Under the pieces are notes generated by a model. The model did no database searches. It was not told the origin of the DNA and worked only from the letters and a program-made list of their open reading frames with translations. Both the position numbers and the translations under genes were made by a program. From Verrucomicrobia bacterium LW23 (GTDB taxonomy: Bacteria > Verrucomicrobiota > Verrucomicrobiia > Methylacidiphilales > UBA1321), in NCBI GenBank assembly GCA_003054695.1, contig QAZA01000050.1, positions 62,001-126,000 on the forward strand: a stretch of DNA of 64,000 nucleotides. The letters run 5' to 3'. Shown one piece after another: positions 8,907 to 19,087 of this stretch. How positions within the stretch are numbered: the first letter of the stretch is position 1; each line of letters starts with the position of its first letter.

Positions 8907-9086
8907 GCCGGGGATGACGTAAAGTGAAGGTGGGTGGAAAGGAAAGGCAGGGATCGGATCTCGAAGCGAAGCAAAGGAGATTTTGCTCTGCTAGACGATC
9001 TCGCCACATCCGTTGCACAACGCACAGGGGCGCCGGGGAGGCGCGGGACGCCTGAGCGGAGCGCGATTGCGGGCTTCCGTTACCTC

Positions 9087-9107
9087 GCTACATTACTGTA
9101 ATGTAGC
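9087..9107. promoter_or_regulatory. Perfect 21-bp palindrome, candidate operator of the LacI regulator
   Basis: GCTACATTAC, a central T, then GTAATGTAGC: ten matched bases on each side. It lies 55 bp before the araB start and 180 bp before the regulator start, where it could govern both divergent promoters. The odd centre differs from the usual even CG-centred LacI operators, so binding by another protein cannot be excluded. Confidence 0.6.
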
Positions 9108-9161
9108 TTCGGTGTTTACTCGATAGCAATAAAGTCGAATGCTTTGGCCCATCCTCATTCT

Positions 9162-10892
9162 ATGAAATTTACGATTGGTGTGGATTACGGCACGAATTCG
9201 GTTCGCGCCATCCTCGTTCGCACATCCGACGGCCGCGAAATCGGCACCGCCGTGGTGCAATATCCCAGCGGCCGCGAAGGCGTGCTGCTTGACCCGGCGG
9301 ACCACAACCTGGCACGGCAACATCCGGGCGACTACCTTGTCGGCCTGGAGGAGTCCATCCGTGGTGCCATCGCGCAAGCTTCTGCCTTCCAGGGCTTTGC
9401 GCCGGATCGCATCGTCGGCATCGGCGTCGATACCACCGGCTCCAGCCCCCTTCCCGTCGACGCCGCGTGTACCCCTCTGGCCCTGCTGCCGCGCTGGAAG
9501 GGCCACCTTGCCGCGCAATGCTGGCTGTGGAAGGACCACACCAGCCACGAGGAAGCGGCCGCCATTACCGCCGCCGCCGTGCGCCTGCGCCCGCAGTACA
9601 TCGCCAAATGCGGCAACACCTACAGCTCCGAGTGGTTCTGGAGCAAAATTTGGCACTGCCTGAACACCGCGCCGGAGGTATTTGACGCCGCGCACAGCTG
9701 GGTGGAGCTCTCGGACTACATCCCCGCCGTGCTGGCCGGCGTGACCCGCCCGGAGGATGTGCGTCGCGGCGTGTGCGCCGCCGGCCACAAGGCCATGTAT
9801 AGCGCTGAGTGGCAAGGACTTCCGGATGCGGAGTTTCTGGCGGCGCTTCACCCGAAGCTGGCCGAGCTGCGCCCCCGCCTCTACGATGTCGCCTACGACG
9901 CATCCCACACAGCCGGAACACTTTGCGAAGCGTGGGCGGAGAAGCTCGGCGTCCCGGCCGGCATCCCCATCGCCATTGGCGAAATGGACGTGCACTACGG
10001 CGCCATTGCGTGCGGCGTAACGGAGGGCACCCTCGTAAAGGTAATGGGCACAAGCACTTGCGATTGCGCGGTAGTGCCCGTCGGCAGCGCCGTGGCGGAT
10101 ATCCCCGGCATTTGCGGCATCGTCAACGGCTCCATCCTGCCCGGCCACTACGGCATTGAGGCGGGCCAGTCTGCCGTCGGCGATATCTTCAAGTGGTGGG
10201 CCGAGGTTGTCTGCCAGGGAGACTCCCGCCTGCACGCGCAGCTTACCGCCGAGGCCGCCGCCCAGCGGCCCGGCGAGCACGGCCTCCTTGCGCTCGACTG
10301 GAACAACGGAAATCGCACCATTCTGGTCAACCCGCGCCTTACCGGCCTGTTACTAGGCCAAACGCTATATACCTCGCGCGCAGATGTTTACCGCGCTTTA
10401 GTGGAGGCCACGGCCTTTGGTGCACGGGCCATTATCGAGCGAATTCGCGAGTACGGCGTGCGGATCGATCGCGTCGTATGCGCCGGCGGCATTGCCGAGA
10501 AAAACGCGGTGCTGATGCAAATATATGCGGACATTACCGGCTGCACCATGCAGGTCGCCGGCTCGTCCCAGGCATGCGCACTGGGCTCGGCTATCAGCGC
10601 CGCGGTAGTCGCCGGCGAGCACGCCGACTTTGCGAGTGCCCAGGCCTCCATGGCAAGCATCAAAGATATCGTATACGCCCCAAAGCCCGAGAACGCAAGG
10701 ACTTACGACAAGCTATACGCCATCTACCGCGAGCTCCACGACGCCTTTGGCGGCGTCAACAAAGCGGCCGATCTCTCATCCGTCATGAGGCGGCTGATTG
10801 AAATCAAAACCGCCGCCACAACCCCGGCCGCCCAGGCGGAGCCCAGGTCGCCAAGTCGTCCGCCGGCAGAGGCCGATCTTGCTCCGGCATAA
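9162..10892 (+). CDS. araB: L-ribulokinase
   Basis: Phosphorylates L-ribulose with ATP, the second step of L-arabinose breakdown. The 576-residue protein belongs to the FGGY kinases: the N-terminal ATPase strand GVDYGTNSVRAI (residues 5-16), the VDTTGSSPLPVD segment, the ribulokinase WLWKDHTS and EWFWSKIWH motifs, and the C-terminal AGGIAEKN and GSSQACALGSAISAAV segments are all present. The upstream TTG at 9144 is in frame, but the ATG at 9162 gives the family start. The last 35 residues are an Ala/Pro-rich extension beyond the usual end. Followed by araA after 188 bp. No araD (ribulose-phosphate epimerase) is in the window. Confidence 0.95.
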   Translation: MKFTIGVDYGTNSVRAILVRTSDGREIGTAVVQYPSGREGVLLDPADHNLARQHPGDYLVGLEESIRGAIAQASAFQGFAPDRIVGIGVDTTGSSPLPVDAACTPLALLPRWKGHLAAQCWLWKDHTSHEEAAAITAAAVRLRPQYIAKCGNTYSSEWFWSKIWHCLNTAPEVFDAAHSWVELSDYIPAVLAGVTRPEDVRRGVCAAGHKAMYSAEWQGLPDAEFLAALHPKLAELRPRLYDVAYDASHTAGTLCEAWAEKLGVPAGIPIAIGEMDVHYGAIACGVTEGTLVKVMGTSTCDCAVVPVGSAVADIPGICGIVNGSILPGHYGIEAGQSAVGDIFKWWAEVVCQGDSRLHAQLTAEAAAQRPGEHGLLALDWNNGNRTILVNPRLTGLLLGQTLYTSRADVYRALVEATAFGARAIIERIREYGVRIDRVVCAGGIAEKNAVLMQIYADITGCTMQVAGSSQACALGSAISAAVVAGEHADFASAQASMASIKDIVYAPKPENARTYDKLYAIYRELHDAFGGVNKAADLSSVMRRLIEIKTAATTPAAQAEPRSPSRPPAEADLAPA

Positions 10893-11034
10893 AGGGTTAC
10901 ACGCGCGCTGATCGCCGATCGCCCAAGTCATCGCGCAGCAGATTTCCCCTCCGCACAACGCCTTGCCGCAACGTTACCGGCCCAGGCGCTCGCTCCTTCG
11001 CGTCTATCGCATCCACCTCGTTATCAGCACCTTA

Positions 11035-11058
11035 GGGCAACGCCATTGGTTTTTGCCC
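11035..11058 (+). promoter_or_regulatory. Small hairpin before araA
   Basis: GGGCAA (11035-11040) pairs with TTGCCC (11053-11058) in the 188-bp gap between araB and araA, 23 bp before the araA start. It could modulate read-through or protect the araA message. No T tract follows. Low confidence that it is functional. Confidence 0.3.
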
Positions 11059-11080
11059 AGCACTCACCCTCCCCCCTCCT

Positions 11081-12601
11081 ATGCACAAACTTCAGCCACC
11101 AACATCCGAAATCTGGTTTATCACCGGGTCCCAGCACCTTTACGGAGAGGCAGCGCTTCGTCAGGTAGCCGCCAATGCGCAAAGCATTGTGGATCAACTC
11201 AATGCGTCAGCTTCCCTGCCGCTGCGCCTTGTCTTCAAGCCCATCCTTACGCGGCCGGAGGAGATCACAAGCCTTTGCCTGGAGGCCAACGGGGCCGCCG
11301 CCTGCGCCGGGCTCATCCTGTGGATGCACACGTTCTCGCCCAGCAAAATGTGGATCAGCGGCCTCTCGCGCCTCAGCAAGCCATTCCTCCACCTCCACAC
11401 CCAGTTTAACCGCGATCTGCCCTGGAGCGAGATCGACATGGACTTCATGAACCTGAATCAGGCTGCCCATGGCGACCGCGAAGCAGGATTTATTCACACC
11501 CGGTTGCGCCTCAACCGCAAAGTGGTTGCCGGCCACTGGAGCGATCCCGAAGTACAGGCCCGCGTTGCGGCCTGGATGCGTGTGGCGCGCGCCTGGCAAA
11601 GCTGGCAGGGCGCCCGCTTTGTGCGCTTTGGCGACAACATGCGGCAAGTAGCTGTTACCGAAGGAGATAAGGTGGCGGCAGAAGCACGCTTCGGCTTTAG
11701 CGTCAACTACCATGGCGTTGGCGATCTCGTTGATGCCGTGCAGGATGCGAGCGATGCGGATGTCACCGCCCTTGCCGCCGAGTACGAAGCGCTTTACGCT
11801 GTGGCCCCGGCCCTTCGCCGCGGAGGCGACAGGCACGACGCGCTACGCTATGCGGCGCGCCAGGAGATCGGGCTTCGCAGCTTTCTGCAACAAGGTGGCT
11901 TCCAAGGGTTTACCGATACCTTTGAGGACCTCCACGGCCTCCGCCAGCTCCCCGGCCTGGCGGTGCAGCGGCTGATGGCCGACGGCTACGGCTTTGCCGG
12001 CGAGGGCGACTGGAAGACCGCCGCGCTTGTGCGCCTGATGAAGGTGATCACGGACGACCTGCCCGGCGGCACGTCATTCATGGAGGACTACACGTATCAC
12101 CTTGCGCCGGAGGGACATCTGGTGCTCGGCGCGCACATGCTGGAGATTTGCCCAAGCATCGCGGCGGCCACCCCGGCGGTGGAGGCGCACCCGCTCGGGA
12201 TCGGCGGGAAGGAGGATCCCGTTCGCTTCGTCTTTGACGCGCACCCCGGAGCCGCCGTCAACGTCTCCCTGGTGGATCTCGGCAATCGCTTCCGCCTGAT
12301 ACTCAACGAGGTAGACGTCATCGCCCCGCCCGAGCCGCTGCCCCGACTGCCCGTGGCCCGGGCCGTCTGGAAATGCCGGCCGGACTTCAAAACCGCCTGC
12401 GCTGCATGGATTTACGCAGGCGGCGCCCATCACACCGGCTTCAGCTATGGCGTCACAGCGGAACATGTGGAAGACCTGGCCGCCATCGCCGGCATCGAGT
12501 ACGTCGGCATCGAATCCGGAACAGACCTGCGCGAGTTTCGTAAGGAGCTGCGTAACAACGAGATCCATTACCATATGACCTCCATGCCCGGCCGCTGGTA
12601 G
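11081..12601 (+). CDS. araA: L-arabinose isomerase
   Basis: Converts L-arabinose to L-ribulose, a Mn-dependent first step. The 506-residue length is standard. Conserved pieces are [13 protein letters not shown] near the N-terminus, [13 protein letters not shown] (about residues 84-96), and the metal and catalytic residues: Glu in [12 protein letters not shown], Glu in the [11 protein letters not shown]-neighbouring region, His in [10 protein letters not shown] and His in [11 protein letters not shown]. The ATG follows a run of C and T without a Shine-Dalgarno match. Downstream of araB in the same direction, under the probable control of the divergent LacI regulator. Confidence 0.96.
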   Translation: MHKLQPPTSEIWFITGSQHLYGEAALRQVAANAQSIVDQLNASASLPLRLVFKPILTRPEEITSLCLEANGAAACAGLILWMHTFSPSKMWISGLSRLSKPFLHLHTQFNRDLPWSEIDMDFMNLNQAAHGDREAGFIHTRLRLNRKVVAGHWSDPEVQARVAAWMRVARAWQSWQGARFVRFGDNMRQVAVTEGDKVAAEARFGFSVNYHGVGDLVDAVQDASDADVTALAAEYEALYAVAPALRRGGDRHDALRYAARQEIGLRSFLQQGGFQGFTDTFEDLHGLRQLPGLAVQRLMADGYGFAGEGDWKTAALVRLMKVITDDLPGGTSFMEDYTYHLAPEGHLVLGAHMLEICPSIAAATPAVEAHPLGIGGKEDPVRFVFDAHPGAAVNVSLVDLGNRFRLILNEVDVIAPPEPLPRLPVARAVWKCRPDFKTACAAWIYAGGAHHTGFSYGVTAEHVEDLAAIAGIEYVGIESGTDLREFRKELRNNEIHYHMTSMPGRW

Positions 12602-12660
12602 ACCTCACCCAGGGCTTACGCCCTGGGCTTTAGGCCTTCGCGCCTGCGGCGCTTCCGATT
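12602..12660. repeat. REP-like palindromic repeat, copy 2 (inverted)
   Basis: CCCAGGGC (12608-12615) pairs with GCCCTGGG (12620-12627), then GCGCC-TGC-GGCGC at 12640-12652. Read on the minus strand it has the same order and shared flank (GAAGCGCCGCAGGCGCGA, then the variable stem) as the copy at the left edge. It immediately follows the araA stop and could act as its terminator. Confidence 0.6.
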
Positions 12661-12691
12661 GTGTCATGTCTATCCTCGTAGTGAAACCGCT

Positions 12692-13783
12692 CTAAGGTGA
12701 GGCGGGCGCACCTGCGGGGGCTGGCGCCGGGGTTGCGACGGGGCGCAGTTTGGGGTTGGCAGTGGCCTGGGCTTCGAAAATCGCGGCGATTTCCCTGGCG
12801 CGGCTGGGATCGACTAACTCGCTGGTGTAGCGCTGGTTAGGCGCGTCGGGCTCGTCTTTCCACGCATTGCGGCCAATCTCGTCGATCTCGTTGTGGCCTT
12901 TGTCGACGATTTTGAAGTAGGGCTCGAAGCCGCGGACGGCCACCAGCACGGTAATGAGATCCGCGCTGTGGCGGGTGGGGCCGGATTTGCTGCGCTCGAA
13001 GTAGAGCTGGAAGCCGCGGCTGACGGGCCAGACTTTCGGATCAAGCTGGGTAATCTTGCCGCCGATGGCCATCGAATCCGCAAATTTGCCGCCGCCGGTA
13101 AACGTGATCATCGTGGGCCAGCCGGCAACGACTTCGCGCACGCTCTCGGGGTCGGTACGGAAGTTGCCCCAGCGGTTGGTTCCGGGGTCCGTCTCGGCCG
13201 GGTAGCGGCTGCCCATGCAGAAGTACTCCTTTACCTTGGCGGCGACAAGCGCGCGGCCGTCGAGGGGCGACGCGGCGTCCGGTTTGCTGTCGAGGAGGCC
13301 GGCCAGGTTGGTGAGATCGCCCACGGTGATGATGACGACGCTGCCGTCGGGCTGGGAGGCGAGGATTTTGCGATAGAGATCGACAGCTTTGGGCGCTTTG
13401 GATGCGTCGAACTTATGCGGAAACTCCTTCGCAAGTTCTTCCGCATAAAGGCTTTTCTGCAAAATGGCGCGCGGGCTGCTGACAAGGCCGATCGGAATCT
13501 CCGGCCGGCCGTAAAAGGTGTTGATTGCCGCACAGCAGGGGCCGGACCACTCGTTGCGCCCGCTTGTGACGACGCCGAGGATCTCCGCCTCACCGAGATC
13601 CGCCAGCGCATGCAACTGGCACAACGCGGCAACGTCGTCGACGTCGGAGTCCATGTCGGTATCGAAGATGACGCGGACGGGGGCCTTGACTGTGGATTGC
13701 GCGTGGAGGGCGGATGTCATAGCGAGGAGGAACAGGAGTGGAATAGAAAGAAACTTAAATATCACAACATAAGTGGGTTGCAT
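12692..13783 (-). CDS. Secreted nucleoside hydrolase-like protein
   Basis: From the ATG at 13783 the 363-residue protein starts with a signal peptide (hydrophobic run FKFLSIPLLFLLAMTSALHAQ) and then the inosine-uridine nucleoside hydrolase calcium motif DTDMDSDVDD (residues 41-50). These enzymes split ribonucleosides into base and ribose; several secreted relatives act on other ribosides, so the substrate is open. The C-terminus is an Ala/Pro tail. It stands alone on the minus strand. The neighbouring arabinose genes are suggestive of pentose scavenging but are not co-transcribed with it. Confidence 0.8.
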   Translation of the reverse strand: MQPTYVVIFKFLSIPLLFLLAMTSALHAQSTVKAPVRVIFDTDMDSDVDDVAALCQLHALADLGEAEILGVVTSGRNEWSGPCCAAINTFYGRPEIPIGLVSSPRAILQKSLYAEELAKEFPHKFDASKAPKAVDLYRKILASQPDGSVVIITVGDLTNLAGLLDSKPDAASPLDGRALVAAKVKEYFCMGSRYPAETDPGTNRWGNFRTDPESVREVVAGWPTMITFTGGGKFADSMAIGGKITQLDPKVWPVSRGFQLYFERSKSGPTRHSADLITVLVAVRGFEPYFKIVDKGHNEIDEIGRNAWKDEPDAPNQRYTSELVDPSRAREIAAIFEAQATANPKLRPVATPAPAPAGAPASP

Positions 13784-13937
13784 TGTTCCATTGAGCAATT
13801 GCCGATACGATGGTCGCAAACCTTTTCGCATGCAATTTGATGCGTTGCGCACGAAGGCACGGAGGTAAATCGCGCCGGGCTGCCGCTTCCATCTAAATGC
13901 AGATGCTGTGCTAAACCGTTGTTGTGTAGAAGCTTAC

Positions 13938-14378
<441 letters not shown>

Positions 14379-14466
14379 CTACCCCGTCCCCCCTTTTTAT
14401 CCTCATTAAGCGGGGGGCAAACAACGGAATCCCTTTGTGGATGCCAAAGCTCCCCGCCCCCGCCCT

Positions 14467-16170
14467 CTATTTTCTGTCCCTGGCGTCCAGCGCGGAGACG
14501 TCGTTGCCCTGGCGGATGGCGAGGCCGAGCTGGCGGAGCATCCACACCAGGCGCTCGAACAGGGTGGTAAGGTAGAAGGCGGTGGCTTTGCCCTGGTGCT
14601 CCAGGTTGGCCACCCCAAGCCGTTGGCGGCGAAGCCTTTCCATCAGTGCGCCGCGGTCGTTGGTGGCGGCCATCAGGATGCCCACGTCTTCGGGGTCGCA
14701 GGAGCGCTGGGCGTCCAGGGCCAGGTGGAGGACGGCGTTCATGCTTTCCGTCAGGTTATTTGCAAACTCCCCGGCGCCAACGGGTTGCGAGGCTTGGACG
14801 GCGGCGGCAAAGTCATACATGTTTTGCTCCAGCGCCAGCAACAGTGTCAGGCGTAGTTCCAGCCGCAGCAAGCGCTCGCTCGTGCCGGCGGGCAGCTCCT
14901 TTTCCAGCACGGCCGTCAGGTACTCCCGCACCTGGCCGCCCACGGAGAGGAGCGCGGAGTGCAGCGTGGCGGGCTCCACAAAGTCCACGGACGGGTCGTC
15001 GATGTCGGCGCCGGCGGCCTTCATGTAGGCGGGAAAGAGGAACAGGATGCGCGACATCTCTTTGTCGGCCAGGTCGAGCGCCGTTTCGGGATCCTGCAGC
15101 GCAGCCTCCTGAATGTACGAGGTGCGCGAGAGGCCCTGCTCCTGCGTCGGCGGCGCAAGGCGCTCCAGCAGCGGCACGCCCCAGTAGCCAAAGGCAATGC
15201 CGTAGATGACCGTCACCATTTGCAGCAGGAGAAATCCGACCGCCAGCGTCTGGTGCGGGGGCAGGCCGTCCAGGATGGCGTGCAGTATTTTAACGCCGCT
15301 GAATTCCTCCACGTAATGCAGCAGAAAGAAGGTGATGCCCGCCGCCACGTTGATAATCGCCTGGAAATACGACATTTGCAGCGGAATGCCCTGCAGGTTG
15401 GAGGAGAGCAGGCAGACGGAAAGCCCCACGCCGATGCTGGCCCCGTACATCACCATGGTGGCCTGATCCTGCGAGAAGAGGCCGCCCTGGCACAGCGTGA
15501 TGGCCAGCACCACAATGGCGGAGCTGCTCTGCACAATCATCCGCAACATGGCGCCCATCACAAAGCCCGCCAGCACAGAGCCTTGCACAAAGCTCACAAA
15601 ATCGCCAAACCAGTGGAACGTGGGCAGCGGCACAAACGCGTCTTTCATCAGCAGCAGGCCAAAGAAGAGCAGCGCTGCGGCGAAAAGGGCGCCGATGAGG
15701 TGTCGGTAGGCGTGAAAAAGCTGGAACGCCACCATCAAGCCGCAAATGCCTGTCAGGTAGTAGATTCCAACTTTGATATCGATCGACGCCAGAAAGACGA
15801 GCACGGTAACACCAATGTGCGCCCAGGAGACGATGGGCAGCGCCTTGCGCACGGAAATCAGCCCTGCGGAGATCATGCCGGTAAGCAGAAATGCCACAGC
15901 CGAAGAGCTTTGCGTTATGGCACCGGCGCCCATACCCCACGCGGCGCTCAGCACCGGCCGGTCCGTCCATTTGGCCAGCGCCAGGCGAAAGCGCCGGGTC
16001 GTCATTAGCGCCAGGTTGGACTTGATGCCCGCCAGGCCGCTGAAAAACAGTGCCAGCCCAGCCAAAAACATCCCCAGCACCGTCGCCTCGTCAAACGCCT
16101 GCGCGGTGGCGGCGGCGGGCGCGGAAGCGGGGCTGAGAGAGGTGGCGGCAGCGGCGATCAGATCCAGCAT
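14467..16170 (-). CDS. Na+/phosphate cotransporter with PhoU-like C-terminal domain
   Basis: A 567-residue inner-membrane symporter of the NptA/YjbB family. Two repeated transport units each hold the QSSSA substrate motif (ITQSSSAVAFLLTG and IVQSSSAIVVLAI), with about nine membrane helices up to residue 330. The remaining 240 residues are helical and soluble, like the PhoU domain seen in NptA proteins. It would take up inorganic phosphate driven by sodium, or export it as YjbB does. The next minus-strand gene upstream is a receptor-like membrane protein 27 bp away, so the two may be co-transcribed. Confidence 0.9.
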   Translation of the reverse strand: MLDLIAAAATSLSPASAPAAATAQAFDEATVLGMFLAGLALFFSGLAGIKSNLALMTTRRFRLALAKWTDRPVLSAAWGMGAGAITQSSSAVAFLLTGMISAGLISVRKALPIVSWAHIGVTVLVFLASIDIKVGIYYLTGICGLMVAFQLFHAYRHLIGALFAAALLFFGLLLMKDAFVPLPTFHWFGDFVSFVQGSVLAGFVMGAMLRMIVQSSSAIVVLAITLCQGGLFSQDQATMVMYGASIGVGLSVCLLSSNLQGIPLQMSYFQAIINVAAGITFFLLHYVEEFSGVKILHAILDGLPPHQTLAVGFLLLQMVTVIYGIAFGYWGVPLLERLAPPTQEQGLSRTSYIQEAALQDPETALDLADKEMSRILFLFPAYMKAAGADIDDPSVDFVEPATLHSALLSVGGQVREYLTAVLEKELPAGTSERLLRLELRLTLLLALEQNMYDFAAAVQASQPVGAGEFANNLTESMNAVLHLALDAQRSCDPEDVGILMAATNDRGALMERLRRQRLGVANLEHQGKATAFYLTTLFERLVWMLRQLGLAIRQGNDVSALDARDRK

Positions 16171-16197
16171 GGCGGTAGCGAAAAACGAACGACTTTG

Positions 16198-16968
16198 CTA
16201 CGAAACCGAGCCAGGTCTGGAATCGTTCCGGGTTTCCATAGGTGCGGATGCGCCGCCCGCAGTGCGGCGCGCGGAGGGTTGGCCGTTGATCTTCAACGCC
16301 TTCCAGGCAAACACCAGCGTTACTACAAATGTGATACCGCTGATCACAAATACCACCGTGCGCAGTTGCTTGTACAGCGCTTCATTCTCCACCTTGGCGA
16401 CACCACTTTTGTGGGAGAGCTCGCCGCGAACATAGACGGCAAAGCTGTCCAGAGCTTCGTCTATCTGCCGATCCTTGCCGCGCACCTCCGCGTCGACAGC
16501 GCGAATACTCAGCGGGTCATCCGCCTTAAACTTTTGCAGCGCAGTGCGATAGGCCGCGCCAAGCTCCGCATGCAGCTTCAGTATCTCCTTGAGCCGCGCC
16601 TCCGATTCGGGTGCAACCTTCCAGACTGCCACATACTTCAGAATCTCCTCCACAAAGGTCCGCACCATCGTCTCGCGCTTCTCAAAGGCGCCGAAATACG
16701 TCGTCATCCCCTCCGGCGTGTGGCCGCGCAGCAGCGTATTTTTCCACTCCTGCACCTGGATCTTGAAGTTGATCTGGGCCAGACGGGTCGATTCCATCAT
16801 GTTGGCCGCGCCTTCGGAAAAATCCAGCGCACCCGTGCAGCGCTTGTTGCTCAGGTGCAGGCAAAAAAGGCCGGCCACAGCGGTGGCGAGCACCAGAAGC
16901 ACGACGGCGCCTGCCATCGAGCCAAGGCTTTGCGATCGCGAAGGTTCAGTAAAGGAAGGGCTTGCCAT
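16198..16968 (-). CDS. Four-helix-bundle receptor-like membrane protein without output domain
   Basis: 256 residues. A membrane helix at about 17-40 is followed by a roughly 165-residue helical extracytoplasmic region (ARLAQINFKIQVQEWKN type, charged heptads) and a second membrane helix at about 205-228, then a short basic tail. This is the topology and helix pattern of the ligand-binding half of methyl-accepting chemotaxis proteins and sensor kinases, but no HAMP, signalling or kinase domain follows. It is 27 bp upstream of the Na/Pi transporter gene and could sense something for it. Function not known. Confidence 0.65.
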   Translation of the reverse strand: MASPSFTEPSRSQSLGSMAGAVVLLVLATAVAGLFCLHLSNKRCTGALDFSEGAANMMESTRLAQINFKIQVQEWKNTLLRGHTPEGMTTYFGAFEKRETMVRTFVEEILKYVAVWKVAPESEARLKEILKLHAELGAAYRTALQKFKADDPLSIRAVDAEVRGKDRQIDEALDSFAVYVRGELSHKSGVAKVENEALYKQLRTVVFVISGITFVVTLVFAWKALKINGQPSARRTAGGASAPMETRNDSRPGSVS

Positions 16969-17194
16969 AGCCTGAAAATGCGCAAATGGTTACAAAAGCA
17001 AAGGGAGAGCGCGCGCCGCTCTGTCAGCCGCGGGCAAAGTGCCCGCATGACACATCTGCGCCACGATATAGATGCGGATGCAACAACGCACTAAAAAACA
17101 ACTCCCGCGCGAGCTTTCCCTGCCGGACCTGCCGCTCGCACGCCCAGGCCAGGCCTTTTCTCCACGCCCCGCACCCTCCCCCTCCGCAATACCT

Positions 17195-18538
17195 ATGCGC
17201 ATCCTGCTGACAACCTGGGGCTCCTCCGGCGACCTCCACCCTTTCCTTGCGCTGGGCATGGAGCTGCTGCGCCGCGGCCACCACTGCGCGCTTGCAGGCA
17301 ACCCGGCATGGCGGCAGGAGGTGGAGGCGCTGGGGCTGGAGTTTATCGCAGCGGGCGTGGAGCAGCGGCCGGACATGCTGATGGACCACCCGGAGCTGTT
17401 TTCATCTAAAAATATGGGCCTCAACAGCTTGCGCGCGCTGCTGAACCACGGCATTCGCCCTGTGCTCCGGCCCATGCTCGACGCCCTCGTCGCTGCCTCG
17501 CCGCGCTTCGATCTCCTTGTGGCGCATCACTTTGCGCTTACGGCCGGCACCGCTGCGGAGATCTCCGGCATCCCCTGGGTCACCGTTTACCTCGCGCCCG
17601 GCGTCATTCCCTCCGCCTACGGCATGCCCGCGGCCACCCACCTTAAGGCCGGCACGGGCAGCTTCTGGCGCATGGTGCAGGCGGGAATTTGGCGCTCCGG
17701 CCGCATGCTTACCGCGCCGCTGGCCGACCCGGTGCTCAACGAGATTCGCAAGGAACGCGGGCTGGCCCCGGTGTATGATGCCCTGTTTGGCCATTACTCG
17801 CCCGGTCTCGCGCTGTTGCTCTTTAGCCGGCACTACGCCCCGGAGCAGCCGGACTACCCGGAGCACTTTCGCCAGGCCGGCTTTTGCTTTTACGATGGCC
17901 TTGCCGCCACCCCGGCCGCCTCCAACGCGGAGCAGTCCCCCGCCTTCGTCCCTTCGCCCGAGCTGGCCGGCTTTCTCGACAGCGCCCCCACAGGCGTCCG
18001 CCCGTGGCTCTTTACGCTCGGCACGTCCGCCGTCTCCAATCCGGGCGGCTTCTACAAGCTGGCCGCCGAGGCCATGGCCACGTTGCCAGACCAGCGCGCC
18101 ATTTTTCTACTGGGCCACGAAAAAAACCGGCCGGAGACGCTTCCGCCCAACGTGTTGGCGTTACAGTACCTTCCCTACGGCTGGATTATGCCCCGCTGCG
18201 GTATTGTGGCGCACCAGTGCGGTGTTGGCACCCTCTCCCACACGCTGCGGGCCGGCGTCCCCTCGCTGGCCTGCCCGTATGCGTTCGATCAACCCAACAA
18301 CGCCGCGCGGATGGAGGAGTTGGGCGTAGCGAAGCGCTTTTTGCCTGGACGCGGCTGGACGGCCCGCAACATGCGCGCCCTGTTGCTGGAGCTGGATCAG
18401 CCCGCCTATCGTACGCGCGCCGCCATTCTGCGCGACAGCCTGGCCGGCGAAAACGGCCCCGCCCTTGCCGCAGAGCTGCTGGAAGCGCACGCCGCGCGCC
18501 TGGAAAGTGCGGGGGTACCCGCCCGGGCAAGCTTGTAG
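17195..18538 (+). CDS. UDP-glycosyltransferase-like protein (GT1/CIII type)
   Basis: 447 residues with a GT-B fold. The N-terminus MRILLTTWGSSGDLHPFLAL is the typical glycosyltransferase family 1 start that binds acceptor, and the C-terminal donor-binding part has CGIVAHQCGVGTLSHTLRAG and PYAFDQPNNAARMEELGV, the position of the UGT signature. Such enzymes move sugars to small hydrophobic acceptors such as carotenoids, sterols or polyketides. No biosynthetic genes for an acceptor are adjacent. The frame is open 41 codons further upstream, but this ATG fits the family start. Confidence 0.85.
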   Translation: MRILLTTWGSSGDLHPFLALGMELLRRGHHCALAGNPAWRQEVEALGLEFIAAGVEQRPDMLMDHPELFSSKNMGLNSLRALLNHGIRPVLRPMLDALVAASPRFDLLVAHHFALTAGTAAEISGIPWVTVYLAPGVIPSAYGMPAATHLKAGTGSFWRMVQAGIWRSGRMLTAPLADPVLNEIRKERGLAPVYDALFGHYSPGLALLLFSRHYAPEQPDYPEHFRQAGFCFYDGLAATPAASNAEQSPAFVPSPELAGFLDSAPTGVRPWLFTLGTSAVSNPGGFYKLAAEAMATLPDQRAIFLLGHEKNRPETLPPNVLALQYLPYGWIMPRCGIVAHQCGVGTLSHTLRAGVPSLACPYAFDQPNNAARMEELGVAKRFLPGRGWTARNMRALLLELDQPAYRTRAAILRDSLAGENGPALAAELLEAHAARLESAGVPARASL

Positions 18539-18690
18539 GCAGGCGCCCCTCGCAAACACGCGTTTTCTTAGCTAAATGATGCCGCAAGGCTTGCGCGAGC
18601 ACCATTGTTGCCCTTAAGTTAGGTGCGTCCCCTGTCGTATTGATCGCAACCATAATCGCAATATTCAATCAAAAAAGCATTGGAGAACTC

Positions 18691-19023
18691 ATGAACGAGC
18701 AAATGGAAGCCGAAGTTGAACACATGAAAGAGTCCACGAATCGTGTCGTGGCCGACCTGCGCGTGCTTGCACGCAATGCCGAAGATTTTTTCCGCGCTTC
18801 CGCCAGCAACCTCGGGGAGAAAAGCGTTGTTGCCCGAGAGAAGCTGGAAGAGACCCTGCGTGAGCTGAACAATCGCCTGGCGGTAACCGAAGCGCTCGTC
18901 GTCGACAAGACCAAACAGGCCGCGGAGGCCGCCGACGTTTATGTGCGCGATAACCCGTGGCGCGCCGTCGGCATTGCCGCCTTTGCGGGCCTTGTCGTGG
19001 GTATCCTGATTCGCCGCAGCTAA
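18691..19023 (+). CDS. DUF883 family ElaB/YqjD-like membrane-anchored protein
   Basis: 110 residues: a long amphipathic helix region, then a C-terminal anchor VRDNPWRAVGIAAFAGLVVGILIRRS. The DNPW-AVGIAA-GLVVG-L segment is the hallmark of ElaB/YqjD/YgaM proteins, which tether stationary-phase ribosomes to the inner membrane in E. coli. It has a GGAG Shine-Dalgarno 6 nt before the ATG, unlike most genes of this window. It heads a plus-strand group with yqjE- and yqjK-like genes in the E. coli order. Confidence 0.88.
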   Translation: MNEQMEAEVEHMKESTNRVVADLRVLARNAEDFFRASASNLGEKSVVAREKLEETLRELNNRLAVTEALVVDKTKQAAEAADVYVRDNPWRAVGIAAFAGLVVGILIRRS

Positions 19024-19087
19024 CCAACCAGATCCGGCCGCCGCACGCGCGGGGCCGTCGGCCTGCCCCCCGCGCAGGTTTACAGGG

